This document shows positions 45,691-53,675 of a stretch of DNA of 64,000 nucleotides, in pieces. The notes under the pieces are model-generated. The model was not told the DNA's origin and did not search any database. It saw only the letters and a program-made list of their open reading frames with translations. Origin of the DNA: Nostoc sp. TCL26-01 (lineage in GTDB: Bacteria > Cyanobacteriota > Cyanobacteriia > Cyanobacteriales > Nostocaceae); contig NZ_CP040297.1 of the NCBI RefSeq assembly GCF_013393945.1, positions 1,380,804 through 1,444,803 of the forward strand, written 5' to 3'. Both the position numbers and the translations under genes were made by a program. Numbering within the stretch: position 1 is the stretch's first letter; each line of letters starts with the position of its first letter.

Positions 45691-46164
45691 CTAAGCAATA
45701 TCTGGGGGTATGGGTTTAGGCGATCGCATCTGTTGTAACTGTTGCTGTATGAGTTTTTGGAAATCAGTCCGCAATAATTCAAAGGTGTGGGTGGTCTGAC
45801 CCGGCGTTTCCAAAAAGATGATGCTATCTACGGGTTCTAATGCTACCAATTGGAACAAAATATGGGTCACTGGGGTGATGTTAGGGCTAATTTGAGGGTC
45901 TAGCCCAGCAGTGGAAATTAGGGTGACATCCTGTATGGTAGGGAAAGCGTAGATAACACGCTTTTCGATTCCTGGGTTTGCTCGATTGCTCAAGGTAGTT
46001 AGCACCCAGCTACCCTCCGCATTTTGGAGAATGTAGTACTGGGAATGACGTAATTTTTGAGCGATCGCCACAAGCGTAGGAGCAATTGCTGATACAAGAT
46101 TTGGTGTTACGCCATCGTCGGGTGCATTGTTAATCAGTGATTGTATTTGTGCTTTTAAATCCAT
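45691..46164 (-). CDS. Conserved cyanobacterial hypothetical protein
   Basis: 157 residues from the ATG at 46164 (MDLKAQIQSLINNAPDDG); a longer frame to 46254 has a weaker start. The sequence shows no signal or membrane helix: IAPTLVAIAQKLRHSQYYIL, then VLTTLSNRANPGIEKRVIYA, then DPQISPNITPVTHILFQLVA. I recognise it as a conserved family of cyanobacteria without assigned function. The gene is divergent from hetZ, and the HetR-type site for hetZ lies inside it at 45894-45909. Confidence 0.7.
   Translation of the reverse strand: MDLKAQIQSLINNAPDDGVTPNLVSAIAPTLVAIAQKLRHSQYYILQNAEGSWVLTTLSNRANPGIEKRVIYAFPTIQDVTLISTAGLDPQISPNITPVTHILFQLVALEPVDSIIFLETPGQTTHTFELLRTDFQKLIQQQLQQMRSPKPIPPDIA
45894..45909 (+). 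promoter_or_regulatory. HetR recognition site for hetZ
   Basis: GAGGGTCTAGCCCAGC with the core inverted repeat GGGTCTAGCCC (45896-45906). A second GGGCTA at 45884-45889 pairs with TAGCCC. In Anabaena PCC 7120 HetR binds a GGGTCTA-type inverted repeat upstream of hetZ (and hetP), and I recall a hetZ transcript start roughly 425 bp before its ATG. Here that position would be about 45948, so the site would be centred near -46. The number is from memory. Confidence 0.75.
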
Positions 46165-46372
46165 ATGACTTGTCAACGGCTCCTGGGTAATGGCAACAAC
46201 ATTCATTGCAATGTGATCTATTCCATGAGAGTTGGGAATAATAAAATTAGCCACATCTTGAACAAGATGATTGGCACACGTTTAGCTTATCCGCAAAACG
46301 TCAAAAGCCAATACCCAAAGTCGTCACAGGTTTTATTTAACTTTATGTTAGGGTCTTTTGATAACCGAGACT

Positions 46373-47578
46373 ATGAATTCAGCCGCAACAGCAACTATTC
46401 CAACCGCAAATATTCTGGGAGAAATTTCTATTGGTGTGGAGGGAATCTTCCAACTGGTTTACAAGGAACTAAAGCAGTTTACCAAAGCTTCCGAGCAGAA
46501 TTGTCATGATGTAGCAAATCGTATCACTACTGAAGTATACCGAATTTGCCACGAAAGTAAACGGATTCAAGCTTCTGGTGCTGTAGAAAGTTCAGCCATG
46601 ACTCTAGCCAAGCACCGGCTACAACAATGTCTGAGATATTATCAGTTAGGTTCCAACCGAGGCAGGGTAGAATTACACAGCACCCTCAGCGCCATTATTT
46701 ATCGTTACATTAATCCCCCCCAGCGCCAACTGAGTTATCAAGGGCGACTGACTATCATAGAAGATTTCCTACAAAGTTTTTATTTAGAAGCTTTAAACGC
46801 TTTTCGTCGAGAAAATCAACTTGGCCCTACTTACCGTCCCCAAACTCTTTTAGAGTTGGCAGAGTATATGGCATTCACCGAACGCTATGGTAAGCGGCGG
46901 ATTCCTTTACCTGGACGACAGCAGCAGTTGATCATCCTGAGAGCGCAAACTTTTTCCCAACAGCAACCTCCAGAAACCAACGTCGATATCGAACAAGCCG
47001 CCGAAGGTAGTTCCAATGAATCTGATGGTTCGTGGGAAGAACCAGCAGTTCAGCAACTGCGATCAGCAATGGCTACTCAAGCAGAACCCGAACCAGAAGA
47101 AGATACATTACGCTCCGTCGTGATTACGGAATTAATGGATTATTTGGAGCAAAAACAACAATCTGACTGTGCTGATTATTTTTCTCTGCGTCTTCAGGAT
47201 ATGTCAGCGCAAGAAATTGAAAATGTTTTAGGTTTAACTCCACGTCAGCGAGATTACTTACAACAACGCTTCAAGTATCATTTGATTCGGTTCGCTTTAT
47301 TACATCGCTGGGAATTAGTACATGAGTGGCTCGAAGCTTCCTTGCATACTAATTTGGGCTTGACTCCCCAACAGTGGGATGCTTATACAGCACAGCTTGA
47401 CGATAAACAAAGGTCTTTGCTAGACCTGAAACAACAAGGACAATCTGACGATAAAATAGCTAAAACTTTAGGGTTGTCAATGGCACAACTACAGAAACGG
47501 TGGTTTAAGATTTTGGAACAAGCTTGGGAAATTCGTAATTCCCTAGTGTCCGGATCTAGTGCATCTACTCATGAATAG
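46373..47578 (+). CDS. hetZ: Heterocyst differentiation regulator HetZ
   Basis: 401 residues from the ATG at 46373 (a TTG at 46358 is less likely). Recognised by the N-terminal ILGEISIGVEGIFQLVYKEL, by SAMTLAKHRLQQCLRYYQLG and by two helix-turn-helix-like stretches near the C-terminus: MSAQEIENVLGLTPRQRDYL and SDDKIAKTLGLSMAQLQKRW. HetZ is a DNA-binding regulator needed for early heterocyst differentiation and acts with HetR. It probably has a long leader containing the HetR-dependent start. It overlaps patU5 by 8 bases. Confidence 0.93.
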   Translation: MNSAATATIPTANILGEISIGVEGIFQLVYKELKQFTKASEQNCHDVANRITTEVYRICHESKRIQASGAVESSAMTLAKHRLQQCLRYYQLGSNRGRVELHSTLSAIIYRYINPPQRQLSYQGRLTIIEDFLQSFYLEALNAFRRENQLGPTYRPQTLLELAEYMAFTERYGKRRIPLPGRQQQLIILRAQTFSQQQPPETNVDIEQAAEGSSNESDGSWEEPAVQQLRSAMATQAEPEPEEDTLRSVVITELMDYLEQKQQSDCADYFSLRLQDMSAQEIENVLGLTPRQRDYLQQRFKYHLIRFALLHRWELVHEWLEASLHTNLGLTPQQWDAYTAQLDDKQRSLLDLKQQGQSDDKIAKTLGLSMAQLQKRWFKILEQAWEIRNSLVSGSSASTHE

Positions 47579-47720
47579 TAACTCAGAATCCTTACAACCC
47601 TACTCCATCGGTTTGTTGGCAAATCTTGTCAACAAATACGAAAATGAGATAAAAGATTGTCAGGATGTTGCCGAGGGAGATACCCTTCTCAAATTAAGTT
47701 GCTACTTAAAAAAGTGGTGA
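47571..47720 (+). CDS. patU5: PatU5, short 5' part of split patU
   Basis: 49 residues (MNSNSESLQPYSIGLLANLV...CYLKKW). The ATG lies inside the end of hetZ (8-base overlap) and the TGA is 52 bases before the next start. In Nostoc punctiforme patU is one gene, while in Anabaena PCC 7120 it is split into patU5 and patU3; the arrangement here is the split form. The two parts are in different reading frames (47571 and 47773 differ by 1 modulo 3), so a simple readthrough would not fuse them. Confidence 0.8.
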   Translation: MNSNSESLQPYSIGLLANLVNKYENEIKDCQDVAEGDTLLKLSCYLKKW

Positions 47721-47772
47721 GTTGACATCGAGAAGGTAGCCCCAAACCTTTTTATTAGGAGAAATTCCTACT

Positions 47773-48549
47773 GTGCAAGAACGATTTCAAGCTGTCCTCA
47801 AGCGTCGGCTACAAATTCACATCGAAAACCACCCACCCTTGTTTCCCTGGGAAAACCAAATTGTCGAATACCCAGATTATATTGAAGAGCCATCATTGAC
47901 ATTGGTTCCTAACTGGGGATGGTTAGCCCAGCAATCTAAGCTGAATCTACCTGTCACCTTACCGGAAAAAGTTTTTCGGGAATTGTTAGAAAGATGTCAA
48001 CAAATGGTCACATCTTCACTACCTTTGGGTGCAAAATTAGTTCAGGTAGTGGAGAATTTATTCCCCAGTGAATCACAAGCAATTAATGATATAGCTGGTT
48101 TAGTACTGAGAAGCACCTATCGGTCGGCAGATACTGTGGAAGCAATCCCCAGTATTGAGAGCGATTACTTAGATTTAGGTTCTCGTCAGCAAATGGCATT
48201 GTCCTTGCTGGCGGCTAAACAATTGCTAGACAATCTCACATTACCAGTGTCACCAACTAATCCCGTGGTAGAAAGACTCTGGTTAACTAGCGTCGGTGCT
48301 TTAACTTTGCGGGTAGAATACTATTCCCAAGGTGATGTAACACAGTTAGTTGTCCACAGTGATTTACCAACTCCAGGAATTTTGACATTACAAGGGAATG
48401 GTACTCTAGCAATGGCTCAGTCAACCAGTCCTGGGGCTTTGAGTGTAGAGTTATGCTGCAAACAACTCCAACCCACTTATACATTAGAGGTTGATTGTCC
48501 TGAACTCGATCAGCCACCGTTGGTATTTGTGATTAATCCGACAATTTAG
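47773..48549 (+). CDS. patU3: PatU3, heterocyst pattern regulator
   Basis: 258 residues from a GTG preceded by AGGAGA at 47757-47762. Conserved start VQERFQAVLKRRLQIHIENH and PPLFPWENQIVEYPDYIEE. The rest is cytoplasmic, with no membrane helix; the C-terminal half is beta-rich (LTLRVEYYSQGDVTQLVVHS). PatU3 acts as a negative pattern regulator that works against HetZ in Anabaena. The clear ribosome binding site supports independent translation from patU5. Confidence 0.88.
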   Translation: MQERFQAVLKRRLQIHIENHPPLFPWENQIVEYPDYIEEPSLTLVPNWGWLAQQSKLNLPVTLPEKVFRELLERCQQMVTSSLPLGAKLVQVVENLFPSESQAINDIAGLVLRSTYRSADTVEAIPSIESDYLDLGSRQQMALSLLAAKQLLDNLTLPVSPTNPVVERLWLTSVGALTLRVEYYSQGDVTQLVVHSDLPTPGILTLQGNGTLAMAQSTSPGALSVELCCKQLQPTYTLEVDCPELDQPPLVFVINPTI

Positions 48550-48831
48550 CTGAAATTGCCAACGTTAGCACACTAAGTATGTAAAAGGGGCTAGAGGCGA
48601 GATTTTTAGTCAAGACTCAGCACTCATGACTTTTTTAAGACATTTCCAGCTAATTTTTCTCAATCAAGGGTCATTAGGGCTTCTACGATAACCCGCAACG
48701 AGAATGAAAATTTACGACTTACCTTATACTCCCAAAGGCCACTTTCGGGGAGTTCCTGTTTTCTGAGAGGAACTTCCCGAAAGTTTGTCTCTATCAGCAT
48801 CTACTTTATTTCTTCTCAGACAACAATAGAA
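48550..48831. other. Leader region of the transglutaminase-like gene
   Basis: 280 bases. Contains a strong hairpin at 48741-48784. Otherwise no ORF. Confidence 0.5.
48741..48784 (+). promoter_or_regulatory. Strong 16-bp stem hairpin in 5' leader
   Basis: ACTTTCGGGGAGTTCC pairs with GGAACTTCCCGAAAGT around a 12-base loop (one mismatch in the stem). No T-run follows directly, and the gene starts 48 bases on. It could be an operator, an attenuator, or the terminator of patU3. Confidence 0.5.
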
Positions 48832-51168
48832 ATGTTTAAATTAACCAGGATGAATCTGTTGTCGCGTCTACCTGTGGGTTTAGATTGGCGACAAAATACC
48901 CAGGGGTCGTTGTTAACAGAAGTAGAAGATTCAATTTCCTTGCGGGTACTAGTGCTAGCGTTGGTAATTACGGGAATTGTGGCGATGGATATTGCCTCTG
49001 GGACTACATTTAGTCTCTGGGCAATTCCATTAAGTTTCCTGGGTTTTGGCTGGAGTTATTACCATCGTCGCCAAGCTAATATTCCCATCAAGTTTTGTAT
49101 CGCTATCGGGATGTTAATCGGACTGGGGGCTTTTTTTGGACGATTAATTGGTGAGTTGAATGATACTAGGTTGGCTTTAGCGGAGTTACTAATTCAATTG
49201 CAAATACTCCACAGTTTTGATGTCCCACGTCGGAAAGATTTGGGATATTCAATTGTGATTGGGTTAATTTTATTGGGTGTGGCAGCAACATTGAGTCAGA
49301 CTTTGGCGTTTGCACCTGTATTATTATTATTTTTAGCGATCGCTCTCCCTACTTTGGTAATCAATTATCGTTCTCAATTAGGTCTAGGAAAGTCAACAGT
49401 CAACAGTCAACAGTCAAAAGCGTTTAAATTATCTTCTGGTTTCTCTTTCTATTTTGTACTGTTTAGTGTAGTTGTCGGTTTAGGACTGGTGGTTTTTGCT
49501 TTTTTACCCCGGTTTCCTGGTTATCAATTGCGGACATTTCCTGTGAGTGCGCCCATTGAGGTGAAAAACGGTTTTACTAGTCGCAGTATTATTAATCCTG
49601 GTTATGTGCGTCAGGGTAATGCTGATAATCAAGGTAATGGTCAGGGTAATAGTAGCAATCAAAATCAAAATGGTCAGCCGGGAAAGGTAGATAGCGGCTT
49701 TTATTACGGCTTCAATAGTAAGATGAACCAAAACCTACGGGGAGAGATGAAACCCCAGGTGGTGATGCGGGTGCGATCGCAAGTTGAGGGTTTTTGGCGC
49801 GTATTAGCCTTTGATCGTTACACGGGTAAGGGTTGGGAAATTTCCCGCAATGAAGATGTGAGAACTGTTAAGCGATCGCCTTGGTCTTATCAAATTTATC
49901 TCTCACCACCACCAATAGCTACAAAAACCAAGGAAGTGGTGCAGACTTACACTGTAGTATCGGAATTGCCTAACCTAATTCCGGCTATGTCTTACCCCAA
50001 GGAAATTTTCTTTCCCACACCAATGATTGCGGTAGACAAAGAAGATGGGTTACGCGCACCTGTAGGTTTATCAGAAGATTTGACTTATACCGTTATTTCT
50101 GAGGTTCCATACCGCGATCGCACTTTACTGGGAACAGCTTCTAATAATTATCCCCTAGGTATTAAGAGTCATTATTTGCAAGTTCCTACAGAAATTGCGC
50201 CAAAAGTCAAGCAATTGACTGAAGAAATTTTAGCTAACTATAATCAACAACTGGTATGGAAGTCGCAAAAAACTCTCAATTCTAACTATGAAAAAGCGTT
50301 GTATTTAGCTCAATACCTGAAACAACACTATTCCATCCCCCAAAATCCTTTTGAGTTTCCTTATTTGGATGAAAAGGAAGATTTGGTAGATGCTTTTTTA
50401 TTCAAGCATAAAGGTGGCTATCCAGACCATTTCTCGACAGTTCTTACCGTCATGCTGCGTTCTGTTGGTATCCCAGCCCGGTTAGTAGCAGGGTTTGGTG
50501 CGGGAGAATTTAACCCATTCACAGGAATGTATGTTGTGCGTAACACGGACGCTTACGCCATGACGGAAGTATATTTCCCTAAATATGGATGGTTTGCTTT
50601 TGACCCCATTCCCAATCATCCTCTAATTCCACCTTCAGTAGAAGACGTACAGACTTTTAGTGTGTTGCGACAATTTTGGCAATGGGTGGCTGGGTGGCTA
50701 CCTTCCCCAGTGACGGGTTTTCTCAACAATATTTTTGGGACATTATTTAGTTGGATTAGTAAAGCGATCGCTTGGTTTTTGGCTTTATTTACTCAAGGTT
50801 GGTTTGGTGTATTCACTGGTTTAACTTTGTCCACAACTATCGCTTTTTTTGGTTGGCTAGGTTGGACACAGTGGAAAATTTGGCGTAACCGTCGTTGGTT
50901 AGGTAAACTGCCACCAATGGAAAGCCTCTATCAACAAATGCTGCAATGGACAGCTAAACAAGGTTTAGGTAAACATCCAGCACAGACACCTTTTGAGTAT
51001 GCAAGTGTCTCTTATCAGCATCATGCCCCAGCTACTGCTCAAGTAATAGATGAAATTTGCCAAGCCTATGTGAGTTGGCGTTATGGTGGTCAGAAGCCTA
51101 ATTTAAATCAACTAAGACAAAGATGGCAGGAAATGAAAAAGAAGACTGGCGTAATTCGTAATTCGTAA
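48832..51168 (+). CDS. Transglutaminase-like (TgpA-type) membrane protein with altered catalytic residues
   Basis: 778 residues. N-terminal membrane part with six or so helices (about 35-225), a large extracytoplasmic region with an Asn/Gln/Gly-rich linker (about 260-285), a transglutaminase-core domain (about 470-600), one more helix (about 670-690) and a DUF4129-type C-terminal segment (ESLYQQMLQWTAKQGLGKH). In the core the expected Cys is Pro531 (GGYPDHFSTVLTVMLRSVG), the expected His is Tyr575 (DAYAMTEVYF); the Asp591 remains. It is probably not a protease or transglutaminase. 21 bp of the CAACAGT repeat are inside the frame (49395-49415). The stop codon lies in a GTAATTC repeat. Confidence 0.85.
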   Translation: MFKLTRMNLLSRLPVGLDWRQNTQGSLLTEVEDSISLRVLVLALVITGIVAMDIASGTTFSLWAIPLSFLGFGWSYYHRRQANIPIKFCIAIGMLIGLGAFFGRLIGELNDTRLALAELLIQLQILHSFDVPRRKDLGYSIVIGLILLGVAATLSQTLAFAPVLLLFLAIALPTLVINYRSQLGLGKSTVNSQQSKAFKLSSGFSFYFVLFSVVVGLGLVVFAFLPRFPGYQLRTFPVSAPIEVKNGFTSRSIINPGYVRQGNADNQGNGQGNSSNQNQNGQPGKVDSGFYYGFNSKMNQNLRGEMKPQVVMRVRSQVEGFWRVLAFDRYTGKGWEISRNEDVRTVKRSPWSYQIYLSPPPIATKTKEVVQTYTVVSELPNLIPAMSYPKEIFFPTPMIAVDKEDGLRAPVGLSEDLTYTVISEVPYRDRTLLGTASNNYPLGIKSHYLQVPTEIAPKVKQLTEEILANYNQQLVWKSQKTLNSNYEKALYLAQYLKQHYSIPQNPFEFPYLDEKEDLVDAFLFKHKGGYPDHFSTVLTVMLRSVGIPARLVAGFGAGEFNPFTGMYVVRNTDAYAMTEVYFPKYGWFAFDPIPNHPLIPPSVEDVQTFSVLRQFWQWVAGWLPSPVTGFLNNIFGTLFSWISKAIAWFLALFTQGWFGVFTGLTLSTTIAFFGWLGWTQWKIWRNRRWLGKLPPMESLYQQMLQWTAKQGLGKHPAQTPFEYASVSYQHHAPATAQVIDEICQAYVSWRYGGQKPNLNQLRQRWQEMKKKTGVIRNS
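49393..49418. repeat. CAACAGT heptamer repeat inside a coding sequence
   Basis: Three units (CAACAGT) encode STVNSQQS between two membrane helices. Three heptamers equal seven codons, so the frame is kept. Confidence 0.8.
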
Positions 51169-51171
51169 TTA
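51151..51171. repeat. GTAATTC heptamer repeat containing a stop codon
   Basis: GTAATTC, GTAATTC, GTAATTA. The TAA at 51166-51168 ends the transglutaminase-like gene; the last residues VIRNS come from the repeat. Confidence 0.75.
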
Positions 51172-51176
51172 CTTTT

Positions 51177-51410
51177 TTACAAGAGTTGATCATAGTCCAT
51201 TGCTGTCGCTTTTCCTTCGGCAATTTCTTGTTTAGCTCGTTTAGCGGCAGCAATCAATTGTGATTGGGTTTGTTGAAATGAACTATTCCATTTAATCTCA
51301 TCTTGCAATTCATCAACGTATTCTCGCAGATGATCTACAATGCGTTCCTGTACATCGATTGGCAAAGACTCCATCATTCTAATTACGGTCGTGATGGCTG
51401 TTGATGACAT
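51177..51410 (-). CDS. Antitoxin-like small protein
   Basis: 77 residues: MSSTAITTVIRMMESLPIDV, an amphipathic helix (QERIVDHLREYVDELQDEIK), then IAAAKRAKQEIAEGKATAMD. This pattern is typical of small cyanobacterial antitoxin-like proteins. No toxin follows; 81 bases upstream a BrnT/BrnA-type pair begins. A truncated copy of its first 25 codons lies on the other side of that pair. Confidence 0.65.
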   Translation of the reverse strand: MSSTAITTVIRMMESLPIDVQERIVDHLREYVDELQDEIKWNSSFQQTQSQLIAAAKRAKQEIAEGKATAMDYDQLL

Positions 51411-51491
51411 AGTATATAGCTCTTATCCATTCTCTATTTTTAAATTAACATTAATCCCAGTTCGTTTTTTCAATAATATTTCTGGCACATT

Positions 51492-52014
<523 letters not shown>

Positions 52015-52026
52015 CTAGAATTCGCT

Positions 52027-52122
52027 TCAGGTAATAAACTGCTGATCTGCAATGCGTTCCTGTACATCAATTAGCAAAGACTCCATCATTCTAATTACAG
52101 TCGTGATGGCTGCTGATGACAT
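52027..52122 (-). pseudogene. Truncated copy of the antitoxin-like gene
   Basis: Reads MSSAAITTVIRMMESLLIDV then QERIADQQFIT and stop. The first 25 residues match the gene at 51177-51410 with three changes, and DNA identity continues upstream of the ATG (TATATAGCT). The rest of the gene is missing. Confidence 0.8.
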
Positions 52123-52238
52123 AATATATAGCTATCGTTCTTTCTTTATTTTTAAAGTAACTCTCTGTGTCACTGCTGCGGAAAATAGGAGCTAATACTG
52201 AAACAATAGGAATAACACCCCAGCCAGACACATCACCT

Positions 52239-52976
52239 ATGCCAGAATTACCAAATAGCCTAGAAGAAGCGATCGCTCAATCCCGTGCAGCTACCAAAGC
52301 CGCTTTAGACGATGGTTATACGCGCCTACAAGTTGACTTGCTGTTTCCTGAACTCAAATTCATGCCTGTGGCAGAACAGTTTCTGCCTTTGTTCACCGAG
52401 TATGAATCTCGCTTAAAAGTCTTTTTTGCTGATGCGGGTGCAGCTGCTTTAGCCCGGCGTGATTGGGCAGATGCAACGTTTCAAATTTCTGATATTGGTA
52501 CAGGTAGAGCTGCTTCGATTCAATCCAAGATTCAGCCAGAAGATGAGATTGTCTTATTTATTGCCCCCACATCAGTAGAAGTACCACAACTGGAAAAAAT
52601 TTGTGCGATTATTGGCGATCGCCCTACTATTTTTTTAAATCCTCGTTTAGAAGATGCTGGTATTGTCGGCATTGGTTATGCAGCCAGACAAACCCGCGAA
52701 CGTTTCCTCAATACAATTGAATCCTGTTACTACCTGCGTCCTATAGATAATGAAACTGCTCTATTCCGTTCCTATCCTGGACAATGGGAGGTGTGGGTAG
52801 AAAACAGCGACACTTGGGTAAAAATTGCTGAGTTACCGAAAAAGCCTTCAGGGGATGAACTAGATTTAATTTTGATGAAAGGACAATCGCAAACTACAGG
52901 TAAAGATAATACACCAGGGAAAAAACCTGGTGTCTTTAAAAGTTTGCAGAGGTTTATTAGAGCATTGAATAACTAA
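52239..52976 (+). CDS. DUF1995 family protein
   Basis: 245 residues from the ATG at 52239 (MPELPNSLEEAIAQSRAATK); a GTG at 52167 would add 24 residues. Conserved blocks: RLQVDLLFPELKFMPVAEQF, IFLNPRLEDAGIVGIGYAAR and an aromatic-rich YYLRPIDNETALFRSYPGQW. The family occurs in cyanobacteria and chloroplasts and is soluble; its function is unassigned (links to pigment or adenylate metabolism have been suggested in plants). Stands alone. Confidence 0.82.
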   Translation: MPELPNSLEEAIAQSRAATKAALDDGYTRLQVDLLFPELKFMPVAEQFLPLFTEYESRLKVFFADAGAAALARRDWADATFQISDIGTGRAASIQSKIQPEDEIVLFIAPTSVEVPQLEKICAIIGDRPTIFLNPRLEDAGIVGIGYAARQTRERFLNTIESCYYLRPIDNETALFRSYPGQWEVWVENSDTWVKIAELPKKPSGDELDLILMKGQSQTTGKDNTPGKKPGVFKSLQRFIRALNN

Positions 52977-53148
52977 GCAAAAGCAGAGGTAGTATAAAGT
53001 ATGAGAAATCAGGGAACACCAGAAAATAAATGTTCCCTATTTCCACTTCAGTTCCTCTGTTAGATGTTAGGGTTTGTTTCTAGGCACAGACTAATCGTTC
53101 CCACTAACAGTACTTTTGATAGTATGAAACAACAACATGGTTTAGCCT

Positions 53149-53487
53149 ATGACATTAGCAATTGCAGTTGAATTTGCACCTTTAGAGGTTGATGCTCATG
53201 GCATTGTAAGAGTTGGTAAAACTCGCGTTACTTTGGACACAGTTGTGACAGCTTTTCTTGAAGGTGCTACAGCAGAGGAAATAGGAGAGCAATACACATC
53301 GCTTCATCTGTCGGATATTTATTTAGTCATTGGTTATTATTTGAGACATAAAGCTGAAGTTGATGTATATCTATTAGAACGTCAACACCAAGCAACGGTG
53401 ATTCAACAAGAAATTGAGCAACGTTTTAATCCACTTGGAATACGTGAGCGCTTACTTGCTAGACGAAATCAAGTAAAATTATTATGA
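53149..53487 (+). CDS. DUF433 family protein (antitoxin-like)
   Basis: 112 residues. DUF433 core: VRVGKTRVTLDTVVTAFLEG, ATAEEIGEQYTSLHLSDIYL, VIGYYLRHKAEVDVYL. DUF433 proteins have a helix-turn-helix-like fold and usually precede a DUF5615 PIN-like toxin gene. Here the following gene overlaps by four bases (ATGA) but is a different 61-residue protein. Confidence 0.85.
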   Translation: MTLAIAVEFAPLEVDAHGIVRVGKTRVTLDTVVTAFLEGATAEEIGEQYTSLHLSDIYLVIGYYLRHKAEVDVYLLERQHQATVIQQEIEQRFNPLGIRERLLARRNQVKLL

Positions 53488-53669
53488 ATAATACACAAAC
53501 TTGGCATATTGTCAAGCAAAACTCTGGTCATTGTGAAATAGTTACTAGCGATCAGATTGCTGAGAGTAACGTAGAGATCATCGAACAGTGGGGGCCTTTT
53601 GATTCACATGAGGAAGCGATCGCCCGTCGCATCGGATTAATTAGGGCTGGCAAGTGCCAACCCCAGTAA
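53484..53669 (+). CDS. Small protein coupled to the DUF433 gene
   Basis: 61 residues. Starts with the ATGA overlap of the upstream stop, so translational coupling is likely. Pattern: TWHIVKQNSGHCEIVTSDQI, EIIEQWGPFDSHEEAIARRI, GLIRAGKCQPQ, which looks like a short alpha/beta fold related to small cyanobacterial DDE/DUF proteins. I do not recognise a PIN (DUF5615) toxin. Partner or toxin role unproven. Confidence 0.65.
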   Translation: MNNTQTWHIVKQNSGHCEIVTSDQIAESNVEIIEQWGPFDSHEEAIARRIGLIRAGKCQPQ

Positions 53670-53675
53670 CTTTGC

